DNA of 64,000 nucleotides from Craspedostauros australis (lineage: Eukaryota > Bacillariophyta > Bacillariophyceae > Mastogloiales > Achnanthaceae), in NCBI GenBank assembly GCA_026770025.1, contig JAMXDE010000011.1, forward strand, positions 1,426,001 through 1,490,000, given 5' to 3'. Under the pieces are notes generated by a model. That model had not been told where the DNA came from. It did not search any database and saw only the letters and a program-made list of their open reading frames with translations. Within the stretch, counting starts at the first letter, position 1. Each line of letters starts with the position of its first letter. Positions 33,647 through 44,666 of the stretch are shown here, piece after piece. Both the position numbers and the translations under genes were made by a program.

Positions 33647-35041
33647 ATGATCCGGTCATTTCGAATTGTCCGACAGCAGACTGTGAACAGCCGGATACGA
33701 GTACGATGTCACGCAGGAGAGCAACATCAGCTGAGGCTGTCGCCGCCATGCACCAGCATCACAACACCACATTCTTGTACGAACGACGCACAATACCAAC
33801 AGGTGCGAACCGCGCTGTCGTCAGCAATCACAAGGCGGTTCGAACGCATGGTGGAACGTCATGACCAGCTGATGCAGGACATGCAGCAGGATTCGGATCG
33901 TTTTCGTGGCGGCAAAGAATTGGCATCGCTGTCGCATGCGGCCGTGCTGGAAGAAAGACGGGTATCCATCGAAGAAGAAACCGCGTCATTGCGGGATCTG
34001 CTGGAAGAGGCCCAGCAGGCCAAAGACGAAGAGCTGCTGCAGGAGTGCAGGGTGGAGCTGGATGCGTTGGCGGAACAAAACGAGGCGCTGGACCAGCGCA
34101 TCCTGCAGGCGGTGCTGCCGAAGGACGAAGATGACATGACCAGCGATACCATCGTGGAGATCCGAGCGGGAACTGGTGGTGACGAGGCATGCTTGTTCGC
34201 AGCGGAGTTGATGGATGCATACCAAAAGAGCGCATCTGCCAAGAAGTACGATGTGGAGATCATGAGCGAGAACAGGACTGAGCTGGGTGGGATCAAGGAT
34301 GCTGTCATCTCCATCACATCGAAGGGCGGTGGAGGTGGGGGAGGGTCATATGGATTCGCTGGCGACGATGAAAACAGCATCGATGGTGACGATGACCACA
34401 TCTCCACGGTCGGTCCCTACGGCTACTTCAAGTTCGAAAGTGGCGTGCATCGGGTGCAGCGCGTTCCCGTCAACGACAGCAAGATCCACACCAGCGCATG
34501 CTCCGTCGCTGCCCTGCCACTCCAAAAGCAGACAGGCTCGCAAGGGTCCAACGAGCTGCTGCCCATGTCTGAGCTCCGCATTGACACCATGCGATCGTCG
34601 GGAGCGGGCGGGCAAAGCGTCAACACAACGGACAGCGCCGTGCGCGTGACGCATATTCCCACGGGCATCGTCGCCGCCATCCAGGATGAACGGAGTCAGC
34701 ACAGGAACAAGGACAAGGCGCTCAAGCTTGTCGCCGCGCGTGTGCGGGATCAGCAGCGCATCGAGAAGGAGCGTGAGCTCGGCGCCAACAAGAGCGCGTT
34801 GATGGGTGGTGGGGATCGCAGCGAACGCATCCGGACGTACAACTTCCCTCAGGATCGTGTGACGGACCATCGGTGTAAGCACTCCAGCCATGGCATCGTC
34901 AAGCTGTTCGAGGGTGGGACGGAGGACGGCCTCGTCGTCACCTTCTACCCGCACCTTCGCGCGATGCACAAGGAAGAGCTTATGCAGCAGCTTGAAGAAG
35001 AGGAGGAGGAGGAGGAGGTGGACGGCGCAAAAAAGAAGTAG
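33647..35041 (+). CDS. Organellar peptide chain release factor, RF1 type, with altered codon-recognition loop
   Basis: Single-exon 464-residue protein. The N terminus is rich in Arg and Ser with no acidic residue in the first 20 positions, as expected for a mitochondrial presequence (plastid not excluded). The RF1 core is clear: IRAGTGGDEACLFAAELMDAY, FKFESGVHRVQRVP, IHTSACSVA, SSGAGGQSVNTTDSAVRVTH with GGQ at 321-323, QDERSQHRNKDKAL and RTYNFPQDRVTDHR. GGQ drives hydrolysis of peptidyl-tRNA in the ribosome. Two oddities stand out. The tripeptide that reads the stop codon, PxT in RF1, is PVN (274-276), and the loop after it (VNDSKIH) is two residues shorter than bacterial ATESQGRIH. Residues about 226-255 are an acidic Gly-rich insertion. 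A glutamate run precedes the end. Confidence 0.9.
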   Translation: MIRSFRIVRQQTVNSRIRVRCHAGEQHQLRLSPPCTSITTPHSCTNDAQYQQVRTALSSAITRRFERMVERHDQLMQDMQQDSDRFRGGKELASLSHAAVLEERRVSIEEETASLRDLLEEAQQAKDEELLQECRVELDALAEQNEALDQRILQAVLPKDEDDMTSDTIVEIRAGTGGDEACLFAAELMDAYQKSASAKKYDVEIMSENRTELGGIKDAVISITSKGGGGGGGSYGFAGDDENSIDGDDDHISTVGPYGYFKFESGVHRVQRVPVNDSKIHTSACSVAALPLQKQTGSQGSNELLPMSELRIDTMRSSGAGGQSVNTTDSAVRVTHIPTGIVAAIQDERSQHRNKDKALKLVAARVRDQQRIEKERELGANKSALMGGGDRSERIRTYNFPQDRVTDHRCKHSSHGIVKLFEGGTEDGLVVTFYPHLRAMHKEELMQQLEEEEEEEEVDGAKKK

Positions 35042-35461
35042 ATGGGCTCGGATCCCTTGGTGGAACACATATTATTTCATAGTAGAATAATGTTACACCA
35101 TGCAGTAGGACTGAACGCTTATTGCGGATCGTACCCATGGGTGCCTCTGCATCAATCAGTCTCGGAGTATTCGAAGGATTTGCGTTGACAGTGGGACGGA
35201 TGGACAGCGCCGTCGTTGACGACTACAACACATACATGCGTGCACAATTACATCGGCGAGCGCCTCATGTACAGTGTTACGGAGCACTGCAGCACACAAG
35301 ATTGGGAGAAAGGAATTACTGTAAACAACTTCCTATTCCATGTACGTACAATTACGAATACATCATGACTCTGCGCATGCAGAGTGTGGGAGTGCACTAT
35401 TCCTTGTGTGGACCTGTCCCCTTGTCGATGCAGGTGACGCAGTGCCCATCCCCCCTACGAG
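35042..35461. other. Intergenic, convergent 3' ends
   Basis: 420 bp between the release factor stop and the TM9SF stop. Contains an AT-rich TATTATTTCATAGTAGAATAA-like stretch at about 35069-35090. Nothing else recognised. Confidence 0.45.
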
Positions 35462-37848
35462 CTATGCTTGGTCCAAGACTGCCTGACGCTCATGCAGGCT
35501 TCCTTTGTCCAGTGTGAGCTCGGATTCTTTCCCAGACGTTTCGTGACCGTCGGCATCTTCGATGGTGCTGTAGAGCTTCAGGGTGAACCAGAAGGTTGCA
35601 AAAAAGCCGACCGCACCCAGCATGACGAAGGCGCACAGGCTGAAGAACGCCATGTACCCATAGTACAAGATCATCGCTTCGACAGAGGAGATGCCCAGGT
35701 GCCTGGTGCCGAAAATGATGACGACGATGAAGATGTAGATCACCGGAGATCCAGCTGTGCAGAAAGAGCGCCACCACCAGTGATAGTCCCTGTTGCACAA
35801 CTGAAGGTATGCAACGAGGATACTGATCATGGCGCATTCGATTGCGAAGAGAATGAAGACCATCAAGGTGTAGCCAAAGGCATAGTTGGTGTACCCCTTC
35901 CACAAGTTCGCCAATATCAAGGTCAGCTCTGCGAAGATTAGAGTGCATGGGAATATGCCACAGGCTATCGTGGTGATGAATGGATTCATGAATCGAGGTT
36001 GCTTTGGTATCTGTTGCGGGACGTCAGATATCGGCATCGGAGACTCGACGGGAGACGCAGAGTATCCAAAACGTGCCCCGGCAGAGACGAACATGACGTG
36101 GAAAGCGAGCAAGATCGCACAGACAGCCAACGCCGACATGAATGGCACCGCAAGTGTTGAGCCCATTCTCCAGGACAGCAGGTCCATGAAGGCGAAGACG
36201 ACCACTGCAGGAACTGGAAGCATGAAACAGGCCGTCAATTTTGCCCATCGCCATGCGCCCCCTCTCAACGTCTTGTACAGGCGTGCTGTGACGTAGCCGT
36301 TGACTGTGCCCGATAGGACGAAGAAAAGTATCCATCCCATCATCAAGGAACCACGCCGTGCTGGATTCAAGAATCCCAGCGCTCCAAAGATGATCACGAG
36401 TGACGAGGTGCTAAAAAGTTGCGCTCCTGTCCCGCACGCTGCACTGAGCAACAGGGCTGCAGTTGGCGGGGGTGGCCGAAAGACGTCGCGGCATACCAGC
36501 CTCCAGTGTTGATCTTCTGGGAGTGATATGGAATCCTCCACAGTTGCCACATGGGTGAGAATTGGCCCGTATTGCTCACGCTGCTTCTGTAAATTGTGGC
36601 AGAGAATGGCGGTGATCATGATCAACATGACGATCATGTCGACAAGCCCCCGAAACAATTGCTGCCAACACCTCGAGAAAGGAATCGTGTCATCGTTGGA
36701 CATGTAAATGTCCCAGCGAGATGCCCATCGTGTGAAAGGATCTTCTATCCAGATGACGTCGTAAGTAAAAAGGACGGGGCCGGATGCAAGCTGTGCCGAG
36801 CGGCCTTTAGCGGTGGTCATACGCCTCGTCGTATGTTCACGGCTGTCCTTCTTGGACGATTCGAGTGGATTGAGAATTTCGAATTGATCCGGAATCACGC
36901 CGTCGAAGCCTTCTTCCCCCTTCGTTTCGGCTGGGGCGAAATCATGCTTGATCGAAAGGGGCTCGACGGCGAACTTCACGATGCGGTGGGAATCAGGCTC
37001 AAAGTCTTCTGAGTGGAAGGTGACGATGATGTTCACGTGGTTGTTGACATAAGCCAAACCATCCTTGGCGGAGACGAAGCCAACAGGGAATCCTTGCCAA
37101 TAGTTGGTTGCGGTTTTGTTTTTGGGCTTCATGACTGCGGCAGAGTTCAAATTGTCCACAATCCAGTGGTGATGGTACGCATTTTGGATGGCAGCCACGA
37201 TCGTGTTCGGCTCGGTGCCATCCTTTTGAGCTGACCCCAAGTCCATGGAACAGAGCTGCTGGCAGTACACTTCCTGTTGCATGCGGAGTTCGTATGGGGA
37301 AGTAGAGGTACGATCACCAGCCAGCAACTGGCCAAAGTTCTGATCTAGGTGGTGAACGCCAGCAGCTGGCCGACAAAACGGCAGCCCGTAGTAGTCCATC
37401 GGGAAGAGAGCTGCGGAGGATGTCAGCTTGCCGACGTGCAATGGAACCCTGTTTTTGGGGGAATGTGTGATAGGTGTGCGCATTGCACGCATGTGGGAAG
37501 GGTCGGGCAGGGCAAGGCAGCCATCCGAGATATTATGATGTTATGGCAGTGTACGATGATGACATGTAATAATACGTTGTGAGGAAGATGGATTGCGGGT
37601 GTGTGTATGTGTGTGGTGGGAACACAAGAAGTGCGCCGTTGGTGGGCACGTGGCGAACGATGATACAGGATGATGATCAATGATACAATTGGGCAAGCAA
37701 TCTGCATGTGTTGCTGTGTCACTTACACATCGTGCGCACGGAAGCTGTGAGGGTCAACCCCCGGTAGGTAGATTGCATCGATGCATGTTGCAGTGGCGAA
37801 GAGAAGCATGGAGATGGCAAGCACCTTTGATTGACAGGCTGACACCAT
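35462..37848 (-). CDS. Transmembrane 9 superfamily protein (nonaspanin/EMP70)
   Basis: Exons complement(37727..37848) and complement(35462..37448) encode 702 residues; the join (GTAAGT donor, AACAG acceptor) gives FRAHDVVPLHVGKLTS, the conserved start of the lumenal domain after a signal peptide ending CIDA/IYLPGVDPHSF. The lumenal part contains YYGLPFCRP and TYDVIWIEDPFTRWASRWDIYM. Nine hydrophobic segments follow, including GYVTARLYKTLRG, FPCTLIFAELTLILANLWKG and YHWWWRSFCTAGS, as expected for TM9SF proteins of Golgi and endosomes, which act in sorting membrane cargo and in adhesion. The protein continues about 30 residues beyond the usual end and lacks the C-terminal KxD/E signal of most members. 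Upstream in-frame Met codons up to 37956 are alternative starts. Confidence 0.92.
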
Positions 37849-38867
37849 CGTGTTCGCATTTGCGATCATGTCCATCATCGTGATCATCGTCTTTGGCTTG
37901 GGATTGTGATCACGTCGATCGGTAGCGATGGAGACTTTGTGGGTATCGGTGGGCACTTGTGCGGCGTGGTCTTGCTTCCTCTGCCCGATCTTGGACTTGC
38001 TTCAGAGTCAAGTCTTGTAATATTATGGAGGGGAGTGGAGCGATAGCTTGAGCTTGCTCTGTCTGTGCGCTTCCAATTTGTTGCGTGAAACGTGATCATT
38101 GAAGCGCAGAAAGGATGTCAGCCACCAGAGAGGCCAGCTGACACTCAACACCGATGGAGAATGTGTCGTTGGAGGCGAGGCCACTCTCTCTGGGACCCGT
38201 TCTGCCCCCAGATACTCCGGAGCGACAGAGACACACCCACGCGAGGAACGTGGACACGCCAAGGAGAGGAACAGAAATACTGCTCCAAAAGATGCGCGCG
38301 TTGGACAACCTCAAGACAGAAACCGAGTTGTGGAGTTCGCGCAAGGTATCTCGCAGATCGACTCGTGAAAACAAAGGAGAAAGAAGTCAGAGCATGTCAG
38401 TAAGGGTCTAAGCCAGTATTTAATTCCCGAATACATGTACAGTCACGAATCGGACACCGAAATTCACCAGTTTCCTGTTTGGGCGCAAAAGTTTGGCGAA
38501 AAAGGATGGAGACCGTGCCATTTCTTCCATCTTCCCACAACTGCGGTGGTCACAAACCAGGTGAACAAAGACTGCAGAGGCAACATTGCGCGAACGAGTG
38601 ACTTGTACCGACACCAAGGACGCCAACTTCGCAACCGTTCTCGCGCCTGTAATCGAGCTTCGCAGTTTGGTGGGATCGACAGGAGCAACCGCCCACATTC
38701 CAGTCCTACCGTCAGCATCCTCGTCGTCATTTACCGTTGAGCAGCATCAAGAGAAGACGATACTCGAGTTCCACCGACTCTCAGAGCACACACACACACA
38801 TACACAAACAAATACTATCGATATCCAATCAGTCGACCATTGCGCATTGCGCATTGCACATTGAGCG
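37849..38867. other. Divergent intergenic region upstream of the first Fea1-like gene
   Basis: About 1 kb. Three overlapping plus-strand open frames at 38092-38411 have no recognisable domain. Just before the first Fea1 start, CATTGCGCATTGCGCATTGC at about 38837-38857 is a direct repeat. No gene called. Confidence 0.45.
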
Positions 38868-41328
38868 ATGCACGAAATGAAATCCATCCTCCCGTTGCTG
38901 GTGCTGGGACTGGTGCTTCCGCCGCTGGCGTCCGCGGTCGGAGCTGGGACCGCCAACCAACGCCGACGCCTCGACCGCGCAAAGATATCGGCGTACGAAC
39001 CGGATTCGAACGTGGACGATGAGCTCGCCATCGATCTGGACGTGTTGGCCATCAGCGAGCAGCTCGACAGGGAGAGTCTGACGGGATTCGTCACCGCGGA
39101 GACCATCTACAGCAAGGGCGGCCACTCGAAGCCTTACGCGGTCGTCAACCTCAAGAATGGTTTGGCCAAGGCCATCCTGGCCGGAACCACGTGCTTGGGG
39201 ACCTCCATCAATTCCCAAGCTGCCAAGATGACGGTCATGCACGACTACAAGATCGGCGACAACCAGATGGAGTTGGCGTACGATTACGATGACGACGACA
39301 GTCACCAGGCAAGCAAGTGCCAGGTGGGAGGGCTTGTGGATCCTTCCTTCGATGGATGTAAGTTGGCATGGCACTGGCTGTGATTGGTGTGGTGTCTTGG
39401 CGCATTCCTCTGTCGCGTGGCGATGAACATATGCATGCACATGCGGAAACGGAATGGAATGGAATGGATTGGAATGCTTTTCTGTGGAAAGGATGGCCTC
39501 TTGGTTGAATCAACTGTTGGTTGCATGCTTGCAGACTCCACGAGGACTGTCGTTGCAGCTTACCGATTCAATCGACTCATCAAATGCCCTCCATCAACGC
39601 TTGCTGTCTCGCCCATCCATCTTTCATGTAATATGTTGTATTGTATTATATAATACGAAATTGCGATTGTGCACCACGTACTCTGCCATCGTCGTACACC
39701 GCTTCCCCATGCCCATGCGGCTACGCCCTTTTGATCGCTGTCGACGCCAGGTTTGAGGGAAGATTCCGACATATACATCGCCACTGATGGCACGTACGAT
39801 TACTTCTACAACAAGACAGTTGACAACAAGAACTCGGACAGCATCCAGAGGTTCAGCCTTGATGCCAAGCAGCACATGGCAGATTGCACCATGGGCTGTC
39901 CTTTTAGGGAATACACCAAGTTTGTCACGTACTACGGCGACTATGAGTACGCCAACAGCTGGCTCATCGCAGCGCTCAACGAGGGAGAGACCGATTTCAC
40001 GCATGGCGATGCAGACTGGACAAGTTTTGCCGGCGAAAGTCTTTCGCTTGTCGTGGAACAAGGACTCGTCTATCTTCATGTTTGGATGAAGGTCATACAG
40101 AAGATGGAGGAATCGATCGCGGTTTGTCTGCAGTGCTACTCTTTCGTGTGTAAGTCAAATTCAGTATCTGTGTGGTGGCTCGACGACGCGATTGCGCCAT
40201 TCGCATATCCTTGCGGTTTGAGCACTTGCGATGAGGACTCGCATTTCAGGGAGAAAGAGGGTCGAGTGCCATGCCAAAGAATGGGCTACTCGTGTCGTCA
40301 CAATGCGATTCAAATTCACTTCACATGTTCCCGACATCACACACAACGTACTCGTACTCACACCGTCTCCTCCGTCGTGTGACTCCTGTTCAACCCTGCG
40401 GGGACATGCGACGACTCGCATGCTTACATGCTCCGTGTCAATATATGCCTCGCCCAAAACATGCGTGCCCGATGCAATAACGTACGGAACTGCAGGCCCT
40501 GGCAACCCTGCCCATTACTGGGACGAGGCGGTGGCGTACTACTCGGGTTCGCAGGTCAGCAACGAGAACAGCACGATGCTGTATTACCTCGCAGATATCC
40601 GTTGCGCATCGTTCAATACATGCGCAAGTTCATCTCAAACATTGGAAGGTGGTTCCAGCTGGAGTTCCAATGTCAACGTCGAAATGTTCAAGCTTTTCAA
40701 TGAAGGTCGCGACCTGCTCTCCGAGAGAGGATGTGATGCAGCCATGCATGTCAAGAATCGAATCATCCAGCTCATGTACATCCCGCTCATCCAGGGGGCA
40801 CTGAGGTATGCGCACATCAACGCAGACGATGAAGTCTACACTGCCAGGCATCAAGCCGAAGGTGCCACCTTCGCTGCCGCCATCCTTCCGGTCATTCACA
40901 ATTGCAGTATCGACGATGCTTTTGAAATCCACAATGCCTTGCGCGCAAGCGATGATTACCCAACGGTGGACTACGGCAAAGTGAAGCAGGCATTTGAACG
41001 AAACTACGAATGCATGGGTCTCACGTGCGCTGACATTGGAGGCATTTTCGATGAGACAAAGTTGGAATACCGAGAGGGAGCAGAGCCATGCAAAGACGCC
41101 AGCACCAGCGGTAGCAACAGCAGCGGGCGCAAAGGGCTTGACAAGAAGACTTCACGAGTGATCATCATTATATTCGTCGGCATCGGTTTGGCGATGGCAA
41201 TTGTCATGATCGTGGTCAATACCAACTTTGGCAGACCAAAATCATCCACCATCGAAACGGAGATGACCGATTCCTCGCGGAAGAATGACTTGGAGCTGTC
41301 GCCGGAAGAGAATGGCGTCATGTCTTAA
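38868..41328 (+). CDS. Fea1-domain phytotransferrin-like iron protein, copy A
   Basis: Exons 38868..39357, 39751..40149 and 40496..41328 encode 573 residues (donors GTAAGT, acceptors GCCAG and TGCAG). Residues 1-23 are a signal peptide (LPPLASA/VGA). The extracellular part contains YWDEAVAYYSGS, LYYLADIRCASFNTC, IIQLMYIPLIQGALRYAH and CMGLTCADIGGIF, the repeated motifs of the Fea1 family (PF07692), to which the iron-starvation-induced phytotransferrin ISIP2A belongs. One transmembrane helix (about 518-537) and a 36-residue cytosolic tail follow, a cell-surface layout. Conserved Cys pairs fall near the splice junctions. Diatom ISIP2A binds ferric iron with carbonate at the surface and delivers it by endocytosis. 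Assignment to ISIP2A itself rather than to another Fea1 protein is not secure. Confidence 0.75.
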
Positions 41329-42109
41329 AACACGAGGAATCGTTGTCCTCTACTCTGCCGAACCTGTTTGAATTGGAAGTGGGGGAGCCCTCGTGATTTC
41401 CAGGTCGGCCTCCAGTACATAGACAGTCGTCGATCAATACTGTATAACAACAAGCATCTCACAGCAAGCTTCGCATTCAATTTACGATGGTTGTCGGTCG
41501 CTGCATTCCGCGCTGTTCACCAATGACTGCGCACTGCGTTACTGCTTTTGCGCCGGACGAAAGTGAAAGAGAAGTCGCTGATGCTGCCACGCAGCCAACA
41601 AGCCTCCTCCATCTCCAATGATCATATGCGCATAGAAGCGTCCTCGTTTGTACGAGTATGGACTCGTCCGAGACTGGCTCAGTATGAGCACTCTCACTCC
41701 GTCCACCTGTGGACATGATCGCGGGACGAACAACGCACTGAGGATTGTGAGGGACTGTCTCAGTACCGAAAATAGAAGACCCAACGCACCCAAATTTTCA
41801 TCTCACACGATTCGAACCTCCTCACAAAACGAACGCGGACAATGGGACATCTCACCTCTGGACTGGAATTGTTCCTTTGGGTTGTGGTCGGGCATCATTA
41901 GCGCTCCAGAGAGACTATGGCTCAACAACCATGCAAGGAGAGATCTCTTCTGGCAGCAGGGCAATTTGATTGTTGGGACGAATGGACATTGCGCGAAAAG
42001 TGGGCGAAAGAATTGAACGACGAGGTGAAGCCCACAACGTCGAGACGATCGACCGAGAGAGCGGACACTACCGTTGGTACGAATAGCAGAGAACATCGTA
42101 CTTTCCACG
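41329..42109. other. Intergenic between the two Fea1-like genes
   Basis: 781 bp, presumably the 3' end of copy A and the promoter of copy B. A search by eye found no long sequence shared with the region upstream of copy A beyond an ATTGCGC heptamer (about 41988). Confidence 0.45.
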
Positions 42110-44325
42110 ATGGGGCGGCAGCATCGACCATGGCGCAGAGAATGCACCGTAGCCACAGCAGCCATGGTGCTGCTCGCGAACTTCATGATGAATGATGTGG
42201 TGCAGGCGATGGATGATAGCTCTGCCAAGATCAATGATCCCATCGCAGGATACGAACCAACGTCGGTTGTCACGGGTGTGGCGGCGTTGGATTTGGATCA
42301 AGTCGAGTTGGAGGACCAACTGGGCCATATGCACTTCGGGCGCGCCAAGACCTTGTACAAGCACGGTGGACATGCATCGCCTTTGGCTCGGCTGTCCTTG
42401 CACAACATGTCGAGCGCAGACTACACGCGGATACGGCCAGGTATGGTGGTTCTGGGCGCAGCGGATTCTGAGATGGGTGTTCGAGGAGAGATCATTCGGT
42501 TGGAGAACTGGAAACACAAGGAGAAAGACGAATCGCCACGGATTATCGTGCGATACAACACGACGGGCAACCAGGCAAGCTACGTCAACTGTCAGGTCGG
42601 TGGTTTGATTGAGATCAGCGCTGCGAATCGGCAAGGATGTGAGTGCGCTCTTGTTCGTCTCATCGCAACTTGTGTCATCTTCTCTCGGATTGTTATTTCC
42701 ACGTTGAAGTCAAGCGAGATTGGAAGAACTGCATGCACTCGTATCGTGCTATGGGTATCCGCCCTTCACGACAATGCCAAGAACAGAAATTCTATATTGA
42801 ACGACACTCGCCATCGTCGTCTCATTCATCGTCGGCCAGCAATCCTCCAATTGTACGAGTCAATGTTCCAACTTGTTCTCTCACCTTTGCGGACTTCACC
42901 ATTGCATCACCACACATTGACACATGTACACATTGCGATGCACTGTGCAATCTACGCCATGTCAATTCGTCGACAAAAGGCTTTGCATCGAAAGGAACGG
43001 TCCAGCTCGTGTACCCAGCAGGTGGCAAGGGTGACGTGCCTCATACATACGAATACTCCTACGACACCCGTCACGACAACTTCAACGAATTGACGCTGCG
43101 ATCCACCAGCACCAACGCACAGAGTATGATCGATGATTGTTTCACATGCTCCTTCCAGGACTTCGAACGATTTCTCTTGTACTACGGATCCTTTGACTAC
43201 GCCGATCGTTGGGTCATGTCCGCGATGGAAGGTGGGATCACAAAGTTGGATGCCGGAAATGCCAATTTCGTGGGATACGACAAAGAAAATAGGGCCGTGG
43301 CACTCCAATTGGGAACCAAGGTGCTGAACCTCTGGATGTTTGTGGTCATGAAGATGGAGCAAGCCATCGGCAGATGCGAGCTGCGCTGTCATTCGGATTG
43401 CACCCAACCGGTGGAGCCTTGGGATGAAGCGGTGGCCGCGTATGCTGGCAGCTTGCGATCGGGAACAGACTCAGGCGAAGGCGTGTTCCTGTACGATCTG
43501 GCCGATGCCATGTGCAAGCTCTTTCGAACATGCGGAGATGGAGGCGACATGCCCGTGGGAATGTCGTCCGCCAATCAGCAAATCTTGGACGCATTCACGC
43601 AGGCAAAGCAGCAACTGGATGCCAGACGTTGCCAAGATGCAAGAGCCACGAAGCACAAGATCGTCGACCTGATGAAGGTCCCCCTCATCCAGGGCACCTT
43701 GCAGGTTGCCTATTTGAAGTACTACTTCCCCGCCGCCGACGCAGAAGGCAATGCAAACGATCAGGTCCGTGGCGCCACCTTCGTAGCATCGCTACTTCCA
43801 TTCGTCGCATCCTGCGATCCAACTGCCGGCACCTTGCTGGAGGAGAACATGGGACTGAATGAGGCACGTGACTCGTCTTTTGATTTCCGCACCGTGAAGT
43901 ATGCTCTGGAACGCACCTACTCATGCATGGGTGTTTCTTGCGACGATGTGGGTGGCTTGTGGCAACACGGGGAGTACAAAGCACACGCGAGGCCGTGCGT
44001 TGATAGCATGTTGACTGAAGATGGATCGGGCAAGAAGCGGATGGGCATTGCATCATCTGGAACAACGATGGTTTACGTCTTCAGTGCGGTTATCGGAATC
44101 GTGGCCGTCATATACGCTTTCCGAGGCAAGCCGGCGACGAAGCGGTCCACAACAGTCGGCAATTATCACGATTGCGACGAAAGCGATGACCACAACGACG
44201 ACGATGGCGATGGAGGCAGCTGTCAATCAGGGAGCGAATTCGAAGAAGACGAGCACAAGATGGACGTAACTGAGGCAAACCTGCATTTCGAATTGCAGGG
44301 TTTCCAAGACGAATTTGAGGCGTAG
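42110..44325 (+). CDS. Fea1-domain phytotransferrin-like iron protein, copy B
   Basis: Exons 42110..42638 and 42980..44325 encode 624 residues (donor GTGAGT, acceptor AAAAG). The first ATG gives a basic n-region and a signal peptide ending VVQA. The protein parallels copy A along its whole length: CQVGGL before the intron, then a Cys completed across the junction, PWDEAVAAYAGS, LYDLADAMCKLFRTC, IVDLMKVPLIQGTLQVAY, CMGVSCDDVGGLW, a transmembrane helix (about 539-557) and a longer, Asp/Glu-rich cytosolic tail. The first intron has the same position and phase as in copy A; the second intron of copy A is missing. The two are clearly diverged, so the duplication is old. Role in surface iron uptake is inferred from the family. 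Confidence 0.75.
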
Positions 44326-44666
44326 TCGCAGGCAGCCTCAAGAGAGCTGGTTGCGACAAACGAATTTCGCCTGGGTAGAGGCGAGCGCATGTGTTGCTCG
44401 AATAGAGCCGTGCATGAAACTGAGCATTCTCTTTTGTAGAGTAGTATAACGACACAAAATACAACCTTCGTGAACTGTTGCAGAGTCATGTTTGCTTGCG
44501 ACAACTTCATGTACCGTGCCCTTCGCAGACGACTGTGCCTGCCATTGTACTATGTCTCTGCAACTTGAAGATCTCCACGAAAAAACTCAAGCGCTCTGCT
44601 CCATTCTGATCTGCTCCAATTCGGTGTACATATGTGTACGATAGATCGCGCCACCGGAGAACCAAA
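44326..44666. other. Intergenic, convergent 3' ends
   Basis: 341 bp between the Fea1 copy B stop and the SNAPC3 stop. Nothing recognised. Confidence 0.5.

Noticed and set aside
38092-38411. Three overlapping plus-strand open frames upstream of Fea1 copy A
   Set aside because: All three frames are open by chance over the same 300 bp, none has a domain, and no splice sites connect them to a neighbour.
41795-41825. GGTTCGAATC-like B box (minus strand) considered as a tRNA gene
   Set aside because: The flanking bases do not form a T-stem, and no acceptor or anticodon stem could be drawn.
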